In this document: piece after piece, positions 25,879 through 26,179 of the stretch
Numbering within the stretch: the first letter of the stretch is position 1
How the letters are laid out: every line of letters starts with the position of its first letter
From: Candidatus Hydrogenedentota bacterium
GTDB taxonomy: Bacteria; Hydrogenedentota; Hydrogenedentia; Hydrogenedentales; CAITNO01
Direction of reading: 5' to 3'
Length of the DNA: 26,179 bases
Assembly: GCA_903822375.1 (NCBI GenBank)
Contig: CAIJOU010000205.1
Location: forward strand, 1-26,179
Made by a program: the position numbers and the translations under genes
The notes under the pieces: generated by a model
Database searches by the model: none
The model's input: the letters and a program-made list of their open reading frames with translations, nothing else
Told to the model about the DNA's origin: nothing

Positions 25879-25979
25879 CGCCCCCGGGCCGGCGCGGGAA
25901 GTAGAATCGCCGAAAGAAAAACCATAATGGCAATAGCAACCAACAACTCAATCAAAGTGAAACCGCGCCTGCCGTACAT
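25668..25979 (-). pseudogene. Truncated 5' end of a pseudopilin gene, running into antisense of the GH123-like gene
   Basis: The ATG at 25979 has a very strong ribosome binding site (GGAAGGAGGG). The first 33 residues are a textbook prepilin start: MYGRRGFTLIELLVAIAIMV, then FLSAILLPAPARG, with the Gly-Phe cleavage site and Glu at +5. Past about 25881 the frame stays open to 25668 (103 codons) but reads the antisense of the last 211 bases of the large hydrolase gene and has no pseudopilin character. Intact DUF1559-like pseudopilins are usually 200-350 residues and continue LLPALARAREAARR. The join is probably a deletion or insertion breakpoint. It could still make a short membrane peptide. 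The stretch just upstream (25980-26092) holds only the leader region. Confidence 0.65.
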
Positions 25980-26092
25980 AACTTCCCTCCTTCCAGTTTT
26001 ACACACAGTCTCACTCACCACCATTTTCGAAAGCGTCCATGGCGGGTTTAGTCTGCATCCGCAAACGCTCTTGGGCCACCTTTTTTTTTGGT

Positions 26093-26179
26093 TCATCCGC
26101 GAATTCCGGGAAACGCCTCCCGGATTCTTAAGAAGAAATACTCGTCATCACGGAATCCATAGGCCATTCGCTTGATGAC
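26093..26179 (-). mobile_element. C-terminal tail of an ISL3-like transposase (runs off the right edge)
   Basis: On the minus strand the frame from 26179 reads VIKRMAYGFRDDEYFFLRIR, then EAFPGIRG and a stop at 26093-26095. The KRxAYGxRDxxYFxL signature is the C-terminal end of ISL3-family DDE transposases. The rest of the gene lies outside the window. A nine-T run (26081-26089 on the plus strand) follows the stop, and the pseudopilin start lies 114 bases further. A terminal inverted repeat could not be identified with confidence. Only 28 residues are visible, so support rests on one motif. Confidence 0.6.

Noticed and set aside
1..26179. CRISPR array, tRNA, rRNA, prophage or toxin-antitoxin pair
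   Set aside because: No regularly spaced repeats, cloverleaf-like segments, phage genes or paired small genes were seen on either strand by eye.

Overview
The window looks like a chromosomal segment of an uncultured, GC-rich bacterium of the Candidatus Hydrogenedentes / Planctomycetota / Lentisphaerota type. Evidence: two Tat-exported Gfo/Idh/MocA oxidoreductases, secreted glycoside hydrolases, LamG and discoidin modules, HEAT-repeat exported proteins, a ceramidase-like enzyme and pseudopilin (FTLIELL) fragments. The lineage is inferred from gene content; no rRNA or other marker gene is present.

Left block (1-6845, minus strand, transcribed right to left): a probable operon of four exported proteins: a Tat Gfo/Idh/MocA oxidoreductase, a HEAT-repeat/discoidin protein, a neutral-ceramidase-like enzyme, and the N-terminal part of a large secreted protein that runs off the left edge. 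A perfect 15-bp-stem hairpin and a small family of 8-4-8 hairpin repeats lie in its two gaps. A candidate promoter sits upstream (6908-6936).

Middle block (6981-14103): two small divergent lipoproteins, a decayed 3' remnant of a pseudopilin gene, then a plus-strand run with a second Tat Gfo/Idh/MocA oxidoreductase, a GH127-like putative beta-L-arabinofuranosidase keeping the Glu/Cys catalytic set, and a secreted GH36-like alpha-galactosidase. Together they suggest external breakdown of arabinose- and galactose-bearing polysaccharide.

Right block (14736-21335, plus strand): the most notable part, an arsenosugar-type cluster. It holds an ArsS-like radical SAM protein, a TVP38/TMEM64 membrane protein, a GT-C type polytopic glycosyltransferase, a tri-modular glycosyltransferase (GT2 + TIGR04282-like + TIGR04283-like in one 675-residue chain), a C_GCAxxG_C_C protein and a rhodanese lipoprotein. 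No arsM is visible. The layout suggests a glycosylated and probably membrane-linked product, with arsenosugar-type chemistry as the leading guess. A 1501-residue secreted GH123/DUF6067-like hydrolase with rearranged LamG pieces follows.

Right edge (25668-26179, minus strand): a truncated pseudopilin 5' end with a very strong ribosome binding site, then the C-terminal tail of an ISL3-like transposase. The 5' and 3' pseudopilin pieces are on the same strand and in the right order for one gene split by about 17 kb, although they may equally be separate paralogues.
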